DNA of 64,000 bases from assembly GCA_032209605.1 (NCBI GenBank), contig JASFXZ010000005.1:32166905-32230904 (forward strand). Reading direction: 5' to 3'. The position numbers and the translations under genes were made by a program. The notes below the pieces were generated by a model. It was not told where the DNA came from. It did no database searches and was given only the letters and a program-made list of their open reading frames with translations. Positions 46,501 through 61,500 of the stretch are shown here, in pieces (position 1 is the stretch's first letter; each line of letters opens with the position of its first letter). The stretch comes from Mactromeris polynyma (lineage: Eukaryota; Mollusca; Bivalvia; Venerida; Mactridae).

Positions 46501-49500
46501 TGCAGCTTTGCCTTTTGGAATATGCTTCAATATTTTATTTTACTAGAAAACTTTTGATACCAGTTTATATGTTGTTGTTTTGCACACCCTTTATTGTACA
46601 ACACCAGTCTTGTTGTTTGTCCCCAGTTTGTTTTCCCCAATAAGTGTCTGACTGGAAGCAACAATGCTGTTTCTATGGTTACATCTTTATATCGCTTATT
46701 TGTTATGATTCTTTATTTTATTTCAAACCTGAACTTCACCCATACCAATGTTTACAAACCGTGGAGATAACTGTGTTCTACAAGCTTTATTTAGTTTATA
46801 GCATTATGACAATGTTTATTTTGTATGGCGAGTAACCCCTTTTGCTATGGAATGTTGTTTTGGGTAAAACACATCTCCTGTGACCTGAACTGTGGTAATG
46901 ATTTATTCACGCCTGCTTTCGGACCCACTGTCCCCTATTTCCTACATTTCTTTGAGTTTGGGATGTTGGTACTTAACCTGCCTAGTGCTTTATAGTTAAT
47001 ACAGTACATTGCTCTTCATGTTTATCCAGCTGGGCTTATCAGTCATTGAACTCATACCAGTCTATTTCTGTATGCGTATTTGGGGTGGTGAAAAGTAACT
47101 TACCGTTATTGCAGTAAAAAATGCTGTTAAAACAATAAAAACAGCTTAGAGGAGCCGTGTAAAGTGTTACATTCCTGGACTGAATTATTACGAGAGGCAG
47201 GTTGAGCGTCAAAAATGTTTTTAATGTTTTTTTGCTATTAAAGGGAGCTAACCACTTGTAGTTACACAAAAGTTGTTCCCCTTTATTATTTCATGGAATA
47301 TTGATTATGCATATTTGACTGGATCTTGTAAACTAAAACCTGTGGCTTATGTGAGGTTATTAAGGTCTGCTTCATTTGTACATTGGTATAAAGCAAGTTA
47401 TAAATATAATATCTCGAATGCTAAAATGATTATTCGGAATACTGATTTGACAACTGAATGAAAATATAAATTAAATAACATGCGTTTTTATTACAAATAT
47501 AATTTTTTTATCAAGTGTTGACTAACAAGTTTATTTTGTGTACTCGTTTACTTGTTACGCAACTGGAACTAAAATGATACTGATAAATTAAGTTACTGAA
47601 ATGCAATGTAATATATTTCTACTGATAGGGATATGTCATCATGGAATTTGAGTTTTTCATAAAAATATGACATCAACATATATAACCTGTCATATAATCT
47701 GACTGTTTTGATGATAAAATCAGTTTTACAAGTTACACATTTAATGACGTAATGAGCTGGATTCTCAATGTAAATAATAACTTACAATATATTGCATGTA
47801 TTCAAACATGTGCATTATATTCTCATTAAAAATGCTCAAGAACACATTGTTTAAGTGTTGATGTTACTGTCTGTGCCGCCTGTGCTGGTTCTTCTTGCTA
47901 TCACTAGACTGAGCTTTTTCAGGTTATATAATAACATTTCTGTGGTGACATATACCTATCAGATATTGATTCTACAGTCAGTGTGAAAAGAAATGCATAT
48001 GAACTTAACTAACTTCTCTTCTATGAGAGGTAAAGAAAATACATTAACATTCCATTGAAATTGAATCCATCATTAGACAGTCCAGAATCCCTGGATATCA
48101 GTATCAATTAAAATCACTGCATGTCAATAGTTCAAACATTATCACAACATATCTCATCAAAAACATGAAATAATGGTTGGGTAACAGCCATTTTTTTCAG
48201 TTTTCGGGAAGTATGGCGGGTTCTATTGATAGGGGAAGTTTGCATCATGAATCAACAATTTTGGGTTTTTATAAGGCTAAAATTTTACACGATTTTACTG
48301 AAGGGGAATTTTCTTTCTAGGTAGGGGAAAAATATATACTTTTTTGTTTGGGGAATGGGCCCTAATATCAGCCCCAAATTTGCCATAAAAAAGGGCTGTG
48401 TAAAATTTGTATTTCTTTTCACACTGTCTGTATATTTATGTTTTTTGTGTATTATTTTCATTATTTGGGCATGGTATAATTTATGTTCACATGCCGCAAG
48501 GAGCAGTCACAATGGCTTTGTTATACATCTGGTTTACATTTTTGTTAAATCAATCCAATCATCAGTTGAAACTGTCTCTATACCAGGGTAAATATTCAAA
48601 ATGTGTCATGGAAGCATTTAAGTAATACTTGTACTTTCAAATATGTTTGTTTTTTGCTCATGTTCCTATGGTTTCTATAATCAAATTTGCTGGAGAAATG
48701 TCTGCATATTCTAGTAATTGCTGAGCAGACATCTTCAATTTGACTTGAGAGTATTTAGAAGCAGCAAGCATTATTTGAGATCTTCAAGAAATTTTATTTG
48801 GGCATTTCTGTTACACATTTTGAATATTCTCCTGGTTTTAATTTACCAAATTATCCTTATTTTCGGCACTGAGTTAAGGCATTCCTTATCCTAATTTTCA
48901 CTTCCATATTATTTCATTTTAGTCTCTTATTAAAGTTTTGTTTTCTACTCGTCTGTATATGTGTGTTGAATTGAACCTGGGAAACATCTTCAATGTATTT
49001 CCTGATTAAAGAAGGGTTTACAAATTCTTTGTATGATGGATTTTTTTCTCAATTAGTCTTTTTCAGATAATTATTACTATGAAATTAACTGTTATATATT
49101 ACATGTACATGTATATATAAACTAGCATTGTTCAGTCCATTCGTGAATCAGATACTAAGACTTGAGCCCGATATGAACTCTATAAGAACATTAATTTTGA
49201 AGTTAATTAAACAGCAATTAAGGTCACAATCATGATTTGTCAAAGAGTCACAATTTTGATATTGGACCCTTGATTAGACCTTTAAAAGCTTACAGCAGCA
49301 GTAGAGTCAGAACTGACTGGTGGACGTGTCCATGATTAGTTCACTGCTTTCATTCATTGATAACTCTCTGATATGGTAACAATGTTAAGACCTACAATGT
49401 TTTTTAGTAGCACTTTTATCCATTACACAAACTTTGAGTTTTCTTTGCTATCAGTCTTGACTGCTTAAATGCTTCTAACTGAGTGTACCTGATATAATTA

Positions 49501-52500
49501 CTAAATTAAAAAAAACAACATTTCTGTTAAATTTCACAAAACTGCAGCTTGATTCAGAGTATCAAATACTGGCTTTCATTTATCATTGTGCCAAATGGTG
49601 CCTCTCTGGTTAAAATTTCTAATTTACATTGATAATTTGATAAGGGATTAAAAGAAATAATATGGTACAACAATTCATTTCTGATTGTATGGATTTTTTG
49701 TGAAAGGATCTATACCAGTTTATATACATATATATTCATTGTTTTGTTGGTGAGAACATGTGTATACTTATATTTACCTCACTTGATGTTGTACTCTTCT
49801 CTATTCAAGTTTGCAGCTTTACCTAATTATTTCACCATTACGCAATCTCTAAGTACTACCCTCGCTTATGTACTGTGTAAGTGGTTAAAGTTCACAAACA
49901 TTTTCTTAATTTTGAGAATTCAAGCAGTTGGGAAAATATGAACCTGTCTAGTTTTTCTGGCTTATAGTGTATTGTTGCATTGGTTCCACCAGGGGCTGAC
50001 TCGCAAGGGTCATTTTGATAATTTTTGACCGGGTTTTACCATTTTATAGCCAAATTACCTATAATTTAGAGAAAATTGACCCTTCAGCCAGAATCTTTGG
50101 GGTCAAAATGTGGCTTTTTGGAAATTCCAGGGGTCAAAGGGTCAACTCCAGGGTCAAATGGAACCCCTGTAAATGTAACAATTCTCATTGTGACAATCAG
50201 CAAACATTTCTGCTTTGTTCGCAAACTTACAGAACGCAAAACTCTCCACTTATACAGTACAACAGCAGTGTATATTTAACATTTGTGCATTGAATGTTAA
50301 CATGCAATATATAGTTTCCATGCAGACATTTTATTTTATCAGTCACAGGGAATATGCATATAGAAACTTAATGGAAAAGTTGTGTATTTAATTATTGTCT
50401 GAACTTGGAATTTCAAAATTCTGGCTGCTTCTTCGGTGATTGGAAGCTCACAAGCCAACCCCAAAAATCTGGAATTTTCCAAAACAATTATAAAGAATAA
50501 AGGGCTCCGCATTAAGTCAACTCAGGAATGGTGAAATTGTAGTAAACACATGTTTATGGTTGGCCTGCTGCATGCTTCATAAAATTACCTCCCTTTGCGT
50601 GCTAGGTACCAGTATGACCATTACCACAGAAGGTCAAGAACTGGAACTCCTGGTTCCTTATCTGACGGGGGAGAAGAAATGTAAGTAAATTATCTCCCTT
50701 GATTATATGTGAGTATAACAATCTGTTCGGCTTTAACTGTTGTGCAAGAAAGGCGGTTTTTTGTTTATATTCTAAAATGTGGGATAATTTTTCCAAAATG
50801 TTTCTAGGTTACCAGTAAATTCTTGTAGAGTAGAAGGCTTTCCTGAAATAATTCACTAATATTTCCTAGAATCAGATTCTCCAGTCCTTAGTATAAGATG
50901 GAATAGAAATTAAGTAATCAATGCTTCACAGTTCCCATGATTCAAGGCAAAGTAGTTGATTTATTTATTCTCACACATTTACATCCTGGGTCCATTATTC
51001 GAGGGTTCAGTGCAAGACTATACTAACTCCTATGTATTTATATAGGAGATAGTATAGCCTTGCACTGAACCCTCGATATATTCAGTTCCTTTATATATGG
51101 TAAATATCCACGGTTTACAATTTTCATTTTTAATTATATAGTGCTGTTTTATTAACTGCGAACGCATGAATATATTACCTTGACCATTATATTACAAAAT
51201 AGGTGTATTGAAAAGTTCATGTTTGTCTGTTAGCATGATGGAGAATAAGCTGCGGTTGTGTTTTGACAGAAAAGGATATCAAAAAGCCGTTATAGTTTTA
51301 CGCACGAGAACATTTTCTTACCTAAATTGACACGTATCGGTCCTGAAAGTTCATACACCTGTTTGCAGTCAATCTTACTGCACTATATTTTGCAATGTGT
51401 GTCCTGAAACTATCCAATTTGTTTACTAGTAATATTGGCTTCCTGACATAAATGGCTTGCCCTATACTTATTGCATGCAGTTACTCCATCCTGTAAGAAT
51501 GCTGTGAATAATAATTACTGTATCTACATTATAGCATGATATACAAACACTTGACAGTGTCTTCGTGTCTTCTTGCAGTATTCATATGATCAGGATATAT
51601 GCTAAGATGCATATTTTATGTATTTTTCATATGTATTAATAGTAGGGAATAATATATCTATGATAAATGACTGATGCTTGACAGTTGTATAGTTTGATGG
51701 TCTGTATTGGGAAACATGCTGTGATAATTTCTGACTCGTGACACCATTAACCCTGTTATTACATTTTTGTTTGAGTTCTGCTTTTTTGTAATATTTTGTC
51801 TAGTAAACATAGTATGCAAAAGCAATTAGTGTCAGCATTATGCTTCTGCTGAATCCATTGTAACATGTGTTAGTATAATTATTACTGGTGTTATGCATTA
51901 ATGCTTCAAGTATATTACAGTAACATTTAGTGTATTGTTTCATATACTCCCAGTTGTTTCTCTTGATTGTTCTTGCTATATTTATACTTTCTAGCTGATA
52001 TTTATTTTGTCAACAAGTTAGTTTCCATAGTTACCCAAATAGAGTTATAGTTTTAACATCAAAAACCTTACCAGTAAACTCATTTATAAATAAGGTGCTT
52101 ATCTTTGATATACATTCACCGCAGACATACTACTAATGAATATTAAGTATATTTTATGTTTGAAAAAATCATACAGTGTAGACTTACCGGTATATATAAG
52201 ACTATTTGCTTATAATCAAGTCTGCGAGTTTGCTTCAAAGTCTGTAGTAGTTTGCATGACAGCAAACATGGTCGAATTTTGATTCACATGAATATTTGAA
52301 TTTTGGATGGGTCCTTTCTTATAATTTACATGGAATGGAAGAGTGTAGATGTTCCGGTTTTTCAAATTTCTGCCCCAATTGCATGATCTAATTCTAATGG
52401 TGTTTATTTTGCTTGAATTTCACTAATAAGCAACAATGTTAACTTTAAACAACTAACTTATAGATGAGTTTGATGTGTAAATATCTGTTGTTGGTAGTTA

Positions 52501-55500
52501 CTGTTGTTTTAAACATTTTATTTTGACATTATTTATGTATTTTTGTTTGTAGTGCTAGTATAGCTGATACAAGTAAAAAATCAGCCACTGAGTCTAATAA
52601 AAAGAGGTAAAAATATGTGGGAAAAATTGTGTGTCTATTATATATATACATGGTACACATAGGGTGTATGCTAGAGTATTATATATGCTTGTTATTGCTG
52701 TATATAATGGTGAAAAGTAACAAAAAAATACAAATAAATTATTATGATTTAATACGTAACAAATATGTATATAAATTAACAGTCACTTGTAATAATTAAA
52801 TATAACTGATTTAACAAGTAGTTCTTCTGCCTCTTTTCCCATATAAATGTTGCAATGTTCTAGAACGAACATAATAGATTTTTCTTCACATATTGATACA
52901 ATGAACTATTAATCAGATATTATTCTTGTTTAACATAATGTCACATACATTTTTGTACTACCATTTAAATATATGTACAGTCAATACAGTACAACCTGAC
53001 ATAAAAACCACCTTGCAATTAAGACCTCCTCATTAATTGGTAGTATTTTCATGGACCAATTTGTAATTCTTCTTCTAACTTGATCTTCGGAACTTACGGT
53101 GGTCTTTGTTTAGGTTCCACTGTATTTCTTAGTAAGCTTTTGGCATATATATATTCACTACTTAGTTAACAAGAAAATATGTGACAGATATTATATTATA
53201 TCTATATTTCATGCTTTCTGGTGGTTTACCGTGGAATAACGGTGAATTATTATCCGAAAATTCACAGTGAAATGATCGAAGTGATAATTACGTCATATAA
53301 ATGATATCTTGTAAATGATTAAGGCATTCAATGGGGATATTTGATGTCATTAACGAGTAAAAAAAAATTGAATCATGAAATAAACAGAAAATTTGAATGT
53401 TTTGGTGTATGATTGAGTTATTTCACCTTGTCACCATCTGACTTAAATTGTCACCAGTGGCTTAGCTTAATGCCTCTCATATAAATATTCCGTCCACTGC
53501 TCACTCGATGATATAACTTTCGATGTTTAACCGAAACACACAAATATCCTCTATTTCTTTGTCGTAAGATGTTAATTCACTGAAGATAATAAGTATTTCT
53601 TAATTTCTTTTAAAATGATATCAAAATACCGGCTTCTTGCTTGTGAAAGTCTAGAAATTAGAATTACAAAATTTAATGTATTAAAAAGGTTATGGTCAAA
53701 TGCTGAATGCTTATAGTCTTTGTCTTGGTGAAAAAATGAACCATGCTTGCGGTTTTGATTTATTTTTAGAAAAAAGAGAGACGGATCGATCCGACCAGCT
53801 AGTCTCATTGTGATTCAGAAAGCTTGTACTAAAAGGGTTTTGAAGTATGAATAATGTGGGTGAATTTTGCATGATGACCTGTAGGGGATTAATTGAGGAA
53901 CAGTTATGGTTATATTATGCATTCTCCTTTTTTCTGAGCTGTGTAATTTTGTTGATTTAATTGATGTAAATTCTATTATATGTCTGAGATTTATCCACTA
54001 TATTAGAGCATGCTATGTATTTTGAGACAGAAAATTGTTCCGTAATACAACCTTATGTTAGACTGTCAGAATGTGCCTAACTTTGATGTTCTATCTTAGG
54101 TGCGTCAGATAAAGTACATCGTCAAATAACATTAAAATCACTGTTAGGGGAATACTAACTATTAAATGTTTAAATTTTCATATAAGTATGTGTACCAGTA
54201 AATTTTTCTAAGATGACAGTTATCCTATGAACTCACTCTATATGTATATATTTGTCTATATATCTTCTATCTTCTTTAATCAGACACTTATCTTTGATTA
54301 ACAACCATGTATACCATTCTTGTATTAATATTCTAACTAAGGGAACAATTGTAGCATTATAGGTAATATGCTAGGCTGCTCAGTCATGAGGTGTCAAGTT
54401 TGAGTCAGGCTTAAAGTTGTCACATTCTATGAAATAGCTTGAGCTGATTGCTAGCCTTAGTGAGGGATCAACCATCCATCCTCAATCAGAATTAAACCTT
54501 ATCTCTTTCATAACAATACATGAAATCCCGAATTTGCTAAAAATGGTTTTTACCTGGGGTACAATTTTTTTTAAAATTTAGATCCATTCAAGTTCAGTCA
54601 GACGTTGAATCCTGTCTTTGTTTTCATTGGGATTCGAGCACGATGTTAACAATGTATCATTGTTGGTACCTCAGGATTAAAGGGACATTTTATTATACCC
54701 ATATTTATAGCTAGCTGGAGTATATCTATTGTAGAAACAGAGATTAGGTTTGAGGCAAATGTTATACAAACAGTGCTAAAGTTTCTCTCATGGAAATGTT
54801 TGCAAATTCAATAAAGTATTGCAAATATCAGCCAGGGTAAATTTTTCTTGTTCACAGGAATATGTTTTTTCGTATGTGAATATTTAACGTTACAATACCC
54901 ATTTCAACCACTGGCATACATTTCCACTCGTAAACGTAATTTTTGACTTGCATAAATATCAACTTGCAGTTGTAATGATCTTGAATTGTTTTCAGTGTTT
55001 GGTTGATAAAGTTAATTATCTGTAATTAATTTTAAACTCGAACACATGCATGTTTATTGCTAAGTTGCCACCAATTCTTGCATAAAGATATACACATTTT
55101 ACAATGTATTCAATTACATGCAGTTTCACAAATCATTCTTTATTCTGTAAGATTACCCATTATTCAATATGTTGAAACCCTTGGTATCTTATTCACTTAC
55201 TTCTGTGTATTAAAAGGGAACATTTATTATTCCATTTTCAGGTTTGACTACCCACCTGATCTCCATGATTATTCTAGAGGTGGTTACCAGGACTACTATA
55301 GTTACTATGGTTATGAGCAGAATGGTCATCGTTGGGATCCAAATATCTCAGAATGGGTTGCTACAACCAGTAAGTCTCATACATCCACATAGAAATATTC
55401 GTAATCATTCATTTACGACCATTGTTTAGCGGCATAAAACCAAGGTTTCTGAAAAAAGGTTGTGTCTGAAATATGTTATTAAACTTCCTTTACCAATATG

Positions 55501-58500
55501 GTCACTCATTTAATTTTTTACCAATTTAGTTATTCTCTCAACGTTTTTAACCTATGTCATGTCACTGTAACTACTATAATATACTGGTCAAAAGATCCAA
55601 CCAGCTATTTTTGTAATATTGAGAATCTTCACTACATTATGACTCGGTGATCTGAACATGTTTTTTGAAAGGTTTATATAAATTGTTTTCGATAGTACAG
55701 TTTATTTTAATCATAACGTTTTATAGCTCACTGGAATCAAAATCAACACAAGATGCATCTCGTAACTTGTTAGAAACATTGTGAAACAATACTGGTGTGT
55801 TAGCACTTTTGTACAGCATATCATATTATTATAAATACATAGATACTTACGAATATATAATGAATGTATTTTAGCTGACGTAGAACCACAAAGACAGACA
55901 CCCGAGAAATTTATGATACCTCACATGAGAGCCTGTTTTGGTCCTAACGGTCAACTTGTAAAAGTTATAGCTAACAGACCAGCTGATGGACAACCAGCTA
56001 CAGTGGAGATACATGATGTACATGAGATGTTGGAGGAGACAGAGGAGGCACAGGTTCTAGATGAATTCCCCGGACCTTTGGTCAGGTAAGTGTTAGAATC
56101 TATATATATCCTCCCACAGATTAGTCTTATCTATGATTACTTGAATGGATTCAAACAACCAGTTTGCTGTGCCTTGTTTTATTTTTATTATATATTTTTG
56201 GAGGTAAAATGGTATGAATTTTATCCCAAAGTTGGTGAAAATAAAAATGCCATGCGCTGTAAAAACCAGTGGTCATTAATTTGGCATTGAGTCTGGAGAA
56301 ATTAAAGTAGACATACAGTACACTGATCCACTTGAAAATAGTTCTTAACTAAAACGTTATCTAGTGATAGCTGTGTGAAGTGTCAAGAATTTGACGTATG
56401 GTATTACGATTTATTATTAAGATAGAATATCAAATCCATTGGAGTTGAAGCTATGAAAGTTACTGACGTATACATACAATATGTTGTGCTCATGTTCTTA
56501 TTATTTTCTTATTTCTAACAGAGGTGATACCCACAAGAATGATGTGTTATTGTTCTGTCAAAGGAAAGCCAAATCTTGTACAGAAAACATGAATATGGAA
56601 GACAGAGAATCTGCTGAAATAATCTGGAAATTCCTCGAATTACTGATAAAACAGAATGGCGTAAGATTAAACTTTATATACAGTGAAACCTCACTTTACG
56701 ACCATCTTGATATGAAGACCGTCCTCATTAATAAGACCAGATTTTCATGGGCCAGTTTTAATATATTTTTTCATATTTTAACATGTTGATCAGACCATCA
56801 CACCACTAAGACTGTCTGTCTCCTTCAGAACAATGGTGGTCTTATTATGAAAGTTTTACTGTAAACGCTCTGTCTGATGCTTGTCTTAAATTCATAATTG
56901 CCATATTCTTGAAGCTGACTGTGTGACTTGTTTGCTCTTTTACTTTGTACATGTATGATAATTTTTGTGAATCCGCGCATTTGACGCTTACAAAGGCTGC
57001 TTGAGACAATTTAAGCCATCTTAGATGCTTAAAAGCCAGGAGCTTCAGTGGCCCCCTGGACCCCTTGCCGAATTTACTTAACTTAAACATACAACCGTAC
57101 CACAAGTAGATGATGCTCTCTGTAGTCACATTGATGACTCTTGTGTATTGATTATCACTTATTGAAATAAATTACAGATTCGATGTGTGCATTCTTAAAG
57201 ATTTTCAGGGTATAGTTACTGATCGCCAATCTCAACTGTTTCTATTACAGACTATTGTTGGCACAGATATTGCTGACTTAATTCTACAAGGTCATGAACC
57301 TACAACTGTTGAGTTCCGTCGCTCGGGAATGAAGATAGCGGCCAGTTCGGATAATCTTGATGACGGCGACTCAGAAGATGGACAGAAACTTTCACGAGGC
57401 TCCACCCCCATTGATCGATCATTTGTGAATAAAACCAAATCTACAGAAGAGGTCACTGATCGATTTAGACATCTATTGATGTTTGGCAGGAAGAAGGTAA
57501 AGTTTGTCATTTAGCGACAAAATTCTGATAATGAGAGATCAGGAATGTTGTAGTAGTATTCATGGACATTTTTATGCAGTACATCAGGGTTTTTTGGTCA
57601 CTAGAATTTGTTTCGCCCAAAATGATGCTGTTTTATTTTGTCTGGTCTATACATGTATTTGTCATTTTTTTAAATTGGAGCGTGGAAATTTACGATATAT
57701 TCAACTATATATTGTTCATTAAATCAAGATACATGATCAAGTGATTATATCACAGATCACATTCAAATTAACAAGTGAAATAAAATTTCATGCTTCGTAT
57801 GAAGTAAGTATTTAACAACGTCAACATCATGTGTGTGTGTCAATGTCAAGCTTGTGACATCACACATGTGAGTTGTTATTTCACCAGTGAATTATAAAAA
57901 AATAATACATGGGTGCTATTACCACTCTACACCATATGTTATGTTATAATGTGTTATAGTTGGTTTTCTAAATACTGGCCTGTGATATACTGGATAAATT
58001 TATTTGTGTTTTACCTTAGTGTAATAATTTAAGAAGTAATCATTTATTTACCAGGATGCTATCGACTGGGCAATGAAGAACAGTCTATGGGGACACGCCT
58101 TGTTTCTGGCCAGTAAGATGGACAGTAGAGCTCATGCTAATGTGATGGCCAGGTATAGTGAAAAGCTTCACATTCTTTTTAAATGTATAATAAATTAAGG
58201 TGTATCAAGTTATTCAGTGACGTAAGTTTTGTTTTCAAGGCCATTGTGTCAGAAATTTGTGTTATAAAAACTTAAAAATTGTAAATGTTTGTATTTGTAA
58301 TTTATATTCATAATAAGGATATATTTAACTTTCAATACCTGTTTAAAGAGTTTGATCTCTTAATAAACACTGGTTTGTAAAATACAGGTATGTTTGTCAT
58401 TTGGTGTGAATAGTTTTTATCCCTGTAAGTCACAAAACTATGTTTAGGAAGTTGATGCTACAAACGTATAGAGATAGTGATTCTAGTATTAGACTCAATT

Positions 58501-61500
58501 TTGCTTGAGTTGTTTCATATCACCACCTGCATTGTACTATATTTATTACAGATTTGCTAATGTGGCAATGAGGATGAATGATCCATTACAGACATTGTAT
58601 CAGTTAATGTCTGGTCGTCAACCTGCAGCAGTCACTGTAAGTATACATCAGTCAGATTCTCAACTTTGGTCTTCCTGTAAATGTTTTATGTTTATATTCA
58701 TAAATATTCATCTGTCTTTGCACTTGTTAGTCGAACAACTGAGTGATTAAATAATTCTTTGAAACTGGAGACTTATGATTGGTAAAAAATATGTTGTTGT
58801 AAAATTTATTTCTCATGTTCTCATGCCCCCGCCATTCGAAGAATGATAAAGGGCATAAAGTGTTACCTCTGTCCATCCATCCTTCCGTATTTGCAAAATA
58901 TTGAGTTACAATCCATTACTCATGAAAGGATGGATAGATTCATATTGGGCACACAAGTAGAGGATAGTATAATGCAGGGAAAGTTAGATTTCAGTTGAAG
59001 TCTGTCACTTTTTGGATGAGTTATGGCCCTTTTTCATCTGAAACAATCGGTTTACAGTGAATCATTATTGAAAGGATGGATGTATTAAAATTTCAATAGT
59101 GATTTAAATTCATATTGCTTCAAAATGAGTATTTGCATTCTACTGAAAAGCCCATAGCGGGGGCATCCGTGTCCTATGGACACCTCTAGTTTAGATACTG
59201 CATGATATTGTACTAGCAGCTTAGCACTTGTGACCAGTATATTATTGTAACACATTTAAATGGTAGTTTTATCGATGTCTCCATATATCTATATATTTCC
59301 AGTCTGTTGCTGAGGAACGATGGGGTGACTGGAGACCACATCTTGCTATGATTCTCTCAAATACTTCACAGAAAGCTGACTTAGATAGAAAGTCTATAAC
59401 CACACTAGGAGATACGCTAGGTAAACATGCTGTAGTTTCTCTGTTGTATTCATATAAATATGATGAAAATCAGCTTTGAATTATAATATGCTATGTTAAT
59501 TCTGTTAATCTAAAAAAATTTGGTGATTAGTATGAATCTTTCTTTATTTTCATATGTATATTGATAAAATAGGTATACTCCGGATAGTTATAAATATGGG
59601 GTTTTCCCTCTAATCCTGTGGTACAAAATCAGTATATTTTTAACATTGTGTTCAAGTCCCAATGAAACTAAGGACAGGATTTAATGTCTAACTGAACTTC
59701 AATGGATCTAAAATTAAACTTTGTTTGTACCCCTGGTAAAAACCCATTTTTAGCAAATCCCAGATTTCATTTATTGTCAGGATTCTCTGTGGGAATATTG
59801 AATGGTCAAACCCACCAAGCATCTGGTGTATAATGTTTTACAGGTTATTGTCACGGTTGTATAAGTTCTAAAAAAGAGTTCGGTCAACATGCGAAATGCA
59901 TCATTTACTGGTATAGCTGAAAATGAAATATTTTGTTAGAAACACGGTATAGACAGGATATATTAGTAACCATGTGTTTATTATCTTTCAGCATCCAAAG
60001 GATTCCTTCATGCCAGTCATTTCTGTTACCTCATGTCTCAGACCAGTTTTGGTTCCTATAACAAGAAATCATCAAAGATAGTACTTATTGGTTCTAGTCA
60101 TGGCCTGCCACTCGAGTACTTTGCTAACAATGAAGCAATACAGTGTACAGAAATATACGAGTATGCTCTAGCGCTCGGCAATATGGCAATTAGTCTCGTC
60201 AATTTCCAGGTAAGACTTGCTGTGCTGCGATTATCACCCTTTCTTGACAGTGTACACATCTTGAAGACCTGGGGCATTATTCACAAACACTTCAAGTCTA
60301 AAACTCAGACTTAGACTTTAAAAAACTTATATTTACCTAAATCTAAACAAATGAAATTCTGTCTGAACAATTGTTGTTTCCCTTTGTACACGTTTGCCAA
60401 TTTGTATTAAAATCTATATTGTTATATCAGCATAGGAGCAAACAGATCATGTAACATTTCAAAGTCTATGTCAGAGATTCAGACTTATAGTGTTTATGGA
60501 TAAGGCCCCTGAGTTTATTTGGCAAGTTAAACAAATTTGCTGAACTAATAGTTCTCATTAATTGCTTTTAAGTAGAAAGCTTTAAAGATACTTCTGACCT
60601 ATGTTGAGCTGAATAATTGTCAAGTAGTTAATAATACTTCTATTTGTTTTGAAACCATTATGAACATTTATTGTGCACTTGTAACATAGATTAGCATTAA
60701 TGTGCTGTTAGATTACAATAATAATGAAGCCTTTTTATAGAGACAACGCAGTTAGGCAATTTCCCAATCTTCCCTGCGAGCCTCTTAAAAAAAGAAAAAA
60801 AGAGCATTTACATAATACATACATAACAACAAGTTACAAATTTCCTCAAGATGTCAACATGAAACAAGAATAATTATATACAAGGAATAAACACAAACGT
60901 TGAATACAATTTTCTCAACACGTATACAACTCTGTTGTTTGAAGGCTGATAAATTTACACAAGTGATTTTTTCCAGCAAGAGATGTATATACGTTTGAAG
61001 GCATTTAAATTTTCAGCATTGCGAATGTCTTCAGGTAAGGAATTCTAGATCATAGGCCAAGTAGTAGTCAAGAGATTTGAACTGTATTGACTAATATTTT
61101 ATTGATTCTTTCAGACTTACAAGTTCCTGTATGCTACTAGGCTGGCTGACTTTGGATATGCTCAAGAGGTAAGTTCTACTTAATCAATCAGTAATCAGCT
61201 TTTATAAATACTAATTTAAAGATGAAAATTTTGGTAATAACCTTTTTTCAATTTCATTGTGGTTATATTGGCTGTGAACAGGTGTATTAACTTTCAGGAC
61301 ATGTCAATTAAAGTAAAGAAATGCTCTTGTGTGTAAAACTCGAACTGCTTTTTATAACCAGTTTACTTTTCTATCAAAACACAACTGCAGCTTTTTTTCT
61401 GTCAAGCTTGCAGACAAACATGAACATTTCAATACACCTATTTTGAAATGTGATCTTCCAGGTAATATATTCATGTGTTTGTGGTTAATAGAACAGCACT

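Larger units (their letters stand above)
46397..50605 (+). other. Sec16 intron 4 (4.2 kb)
   Basis: Holds dispersed repeats at 48205-48400 (family I) and 49995-50170 (family A). Otherwise AT-rich sequence with no feature I can support. Confidence 0.7.
52607..55241 (+). other. Sec16 intron 6 (2.6 kb)
   Basis: Holds a diverged TA MITE at 52987-53122 and a dispersed repeat at 54509-54652. Otherwise no feature I can support. Confidence 0.7.
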
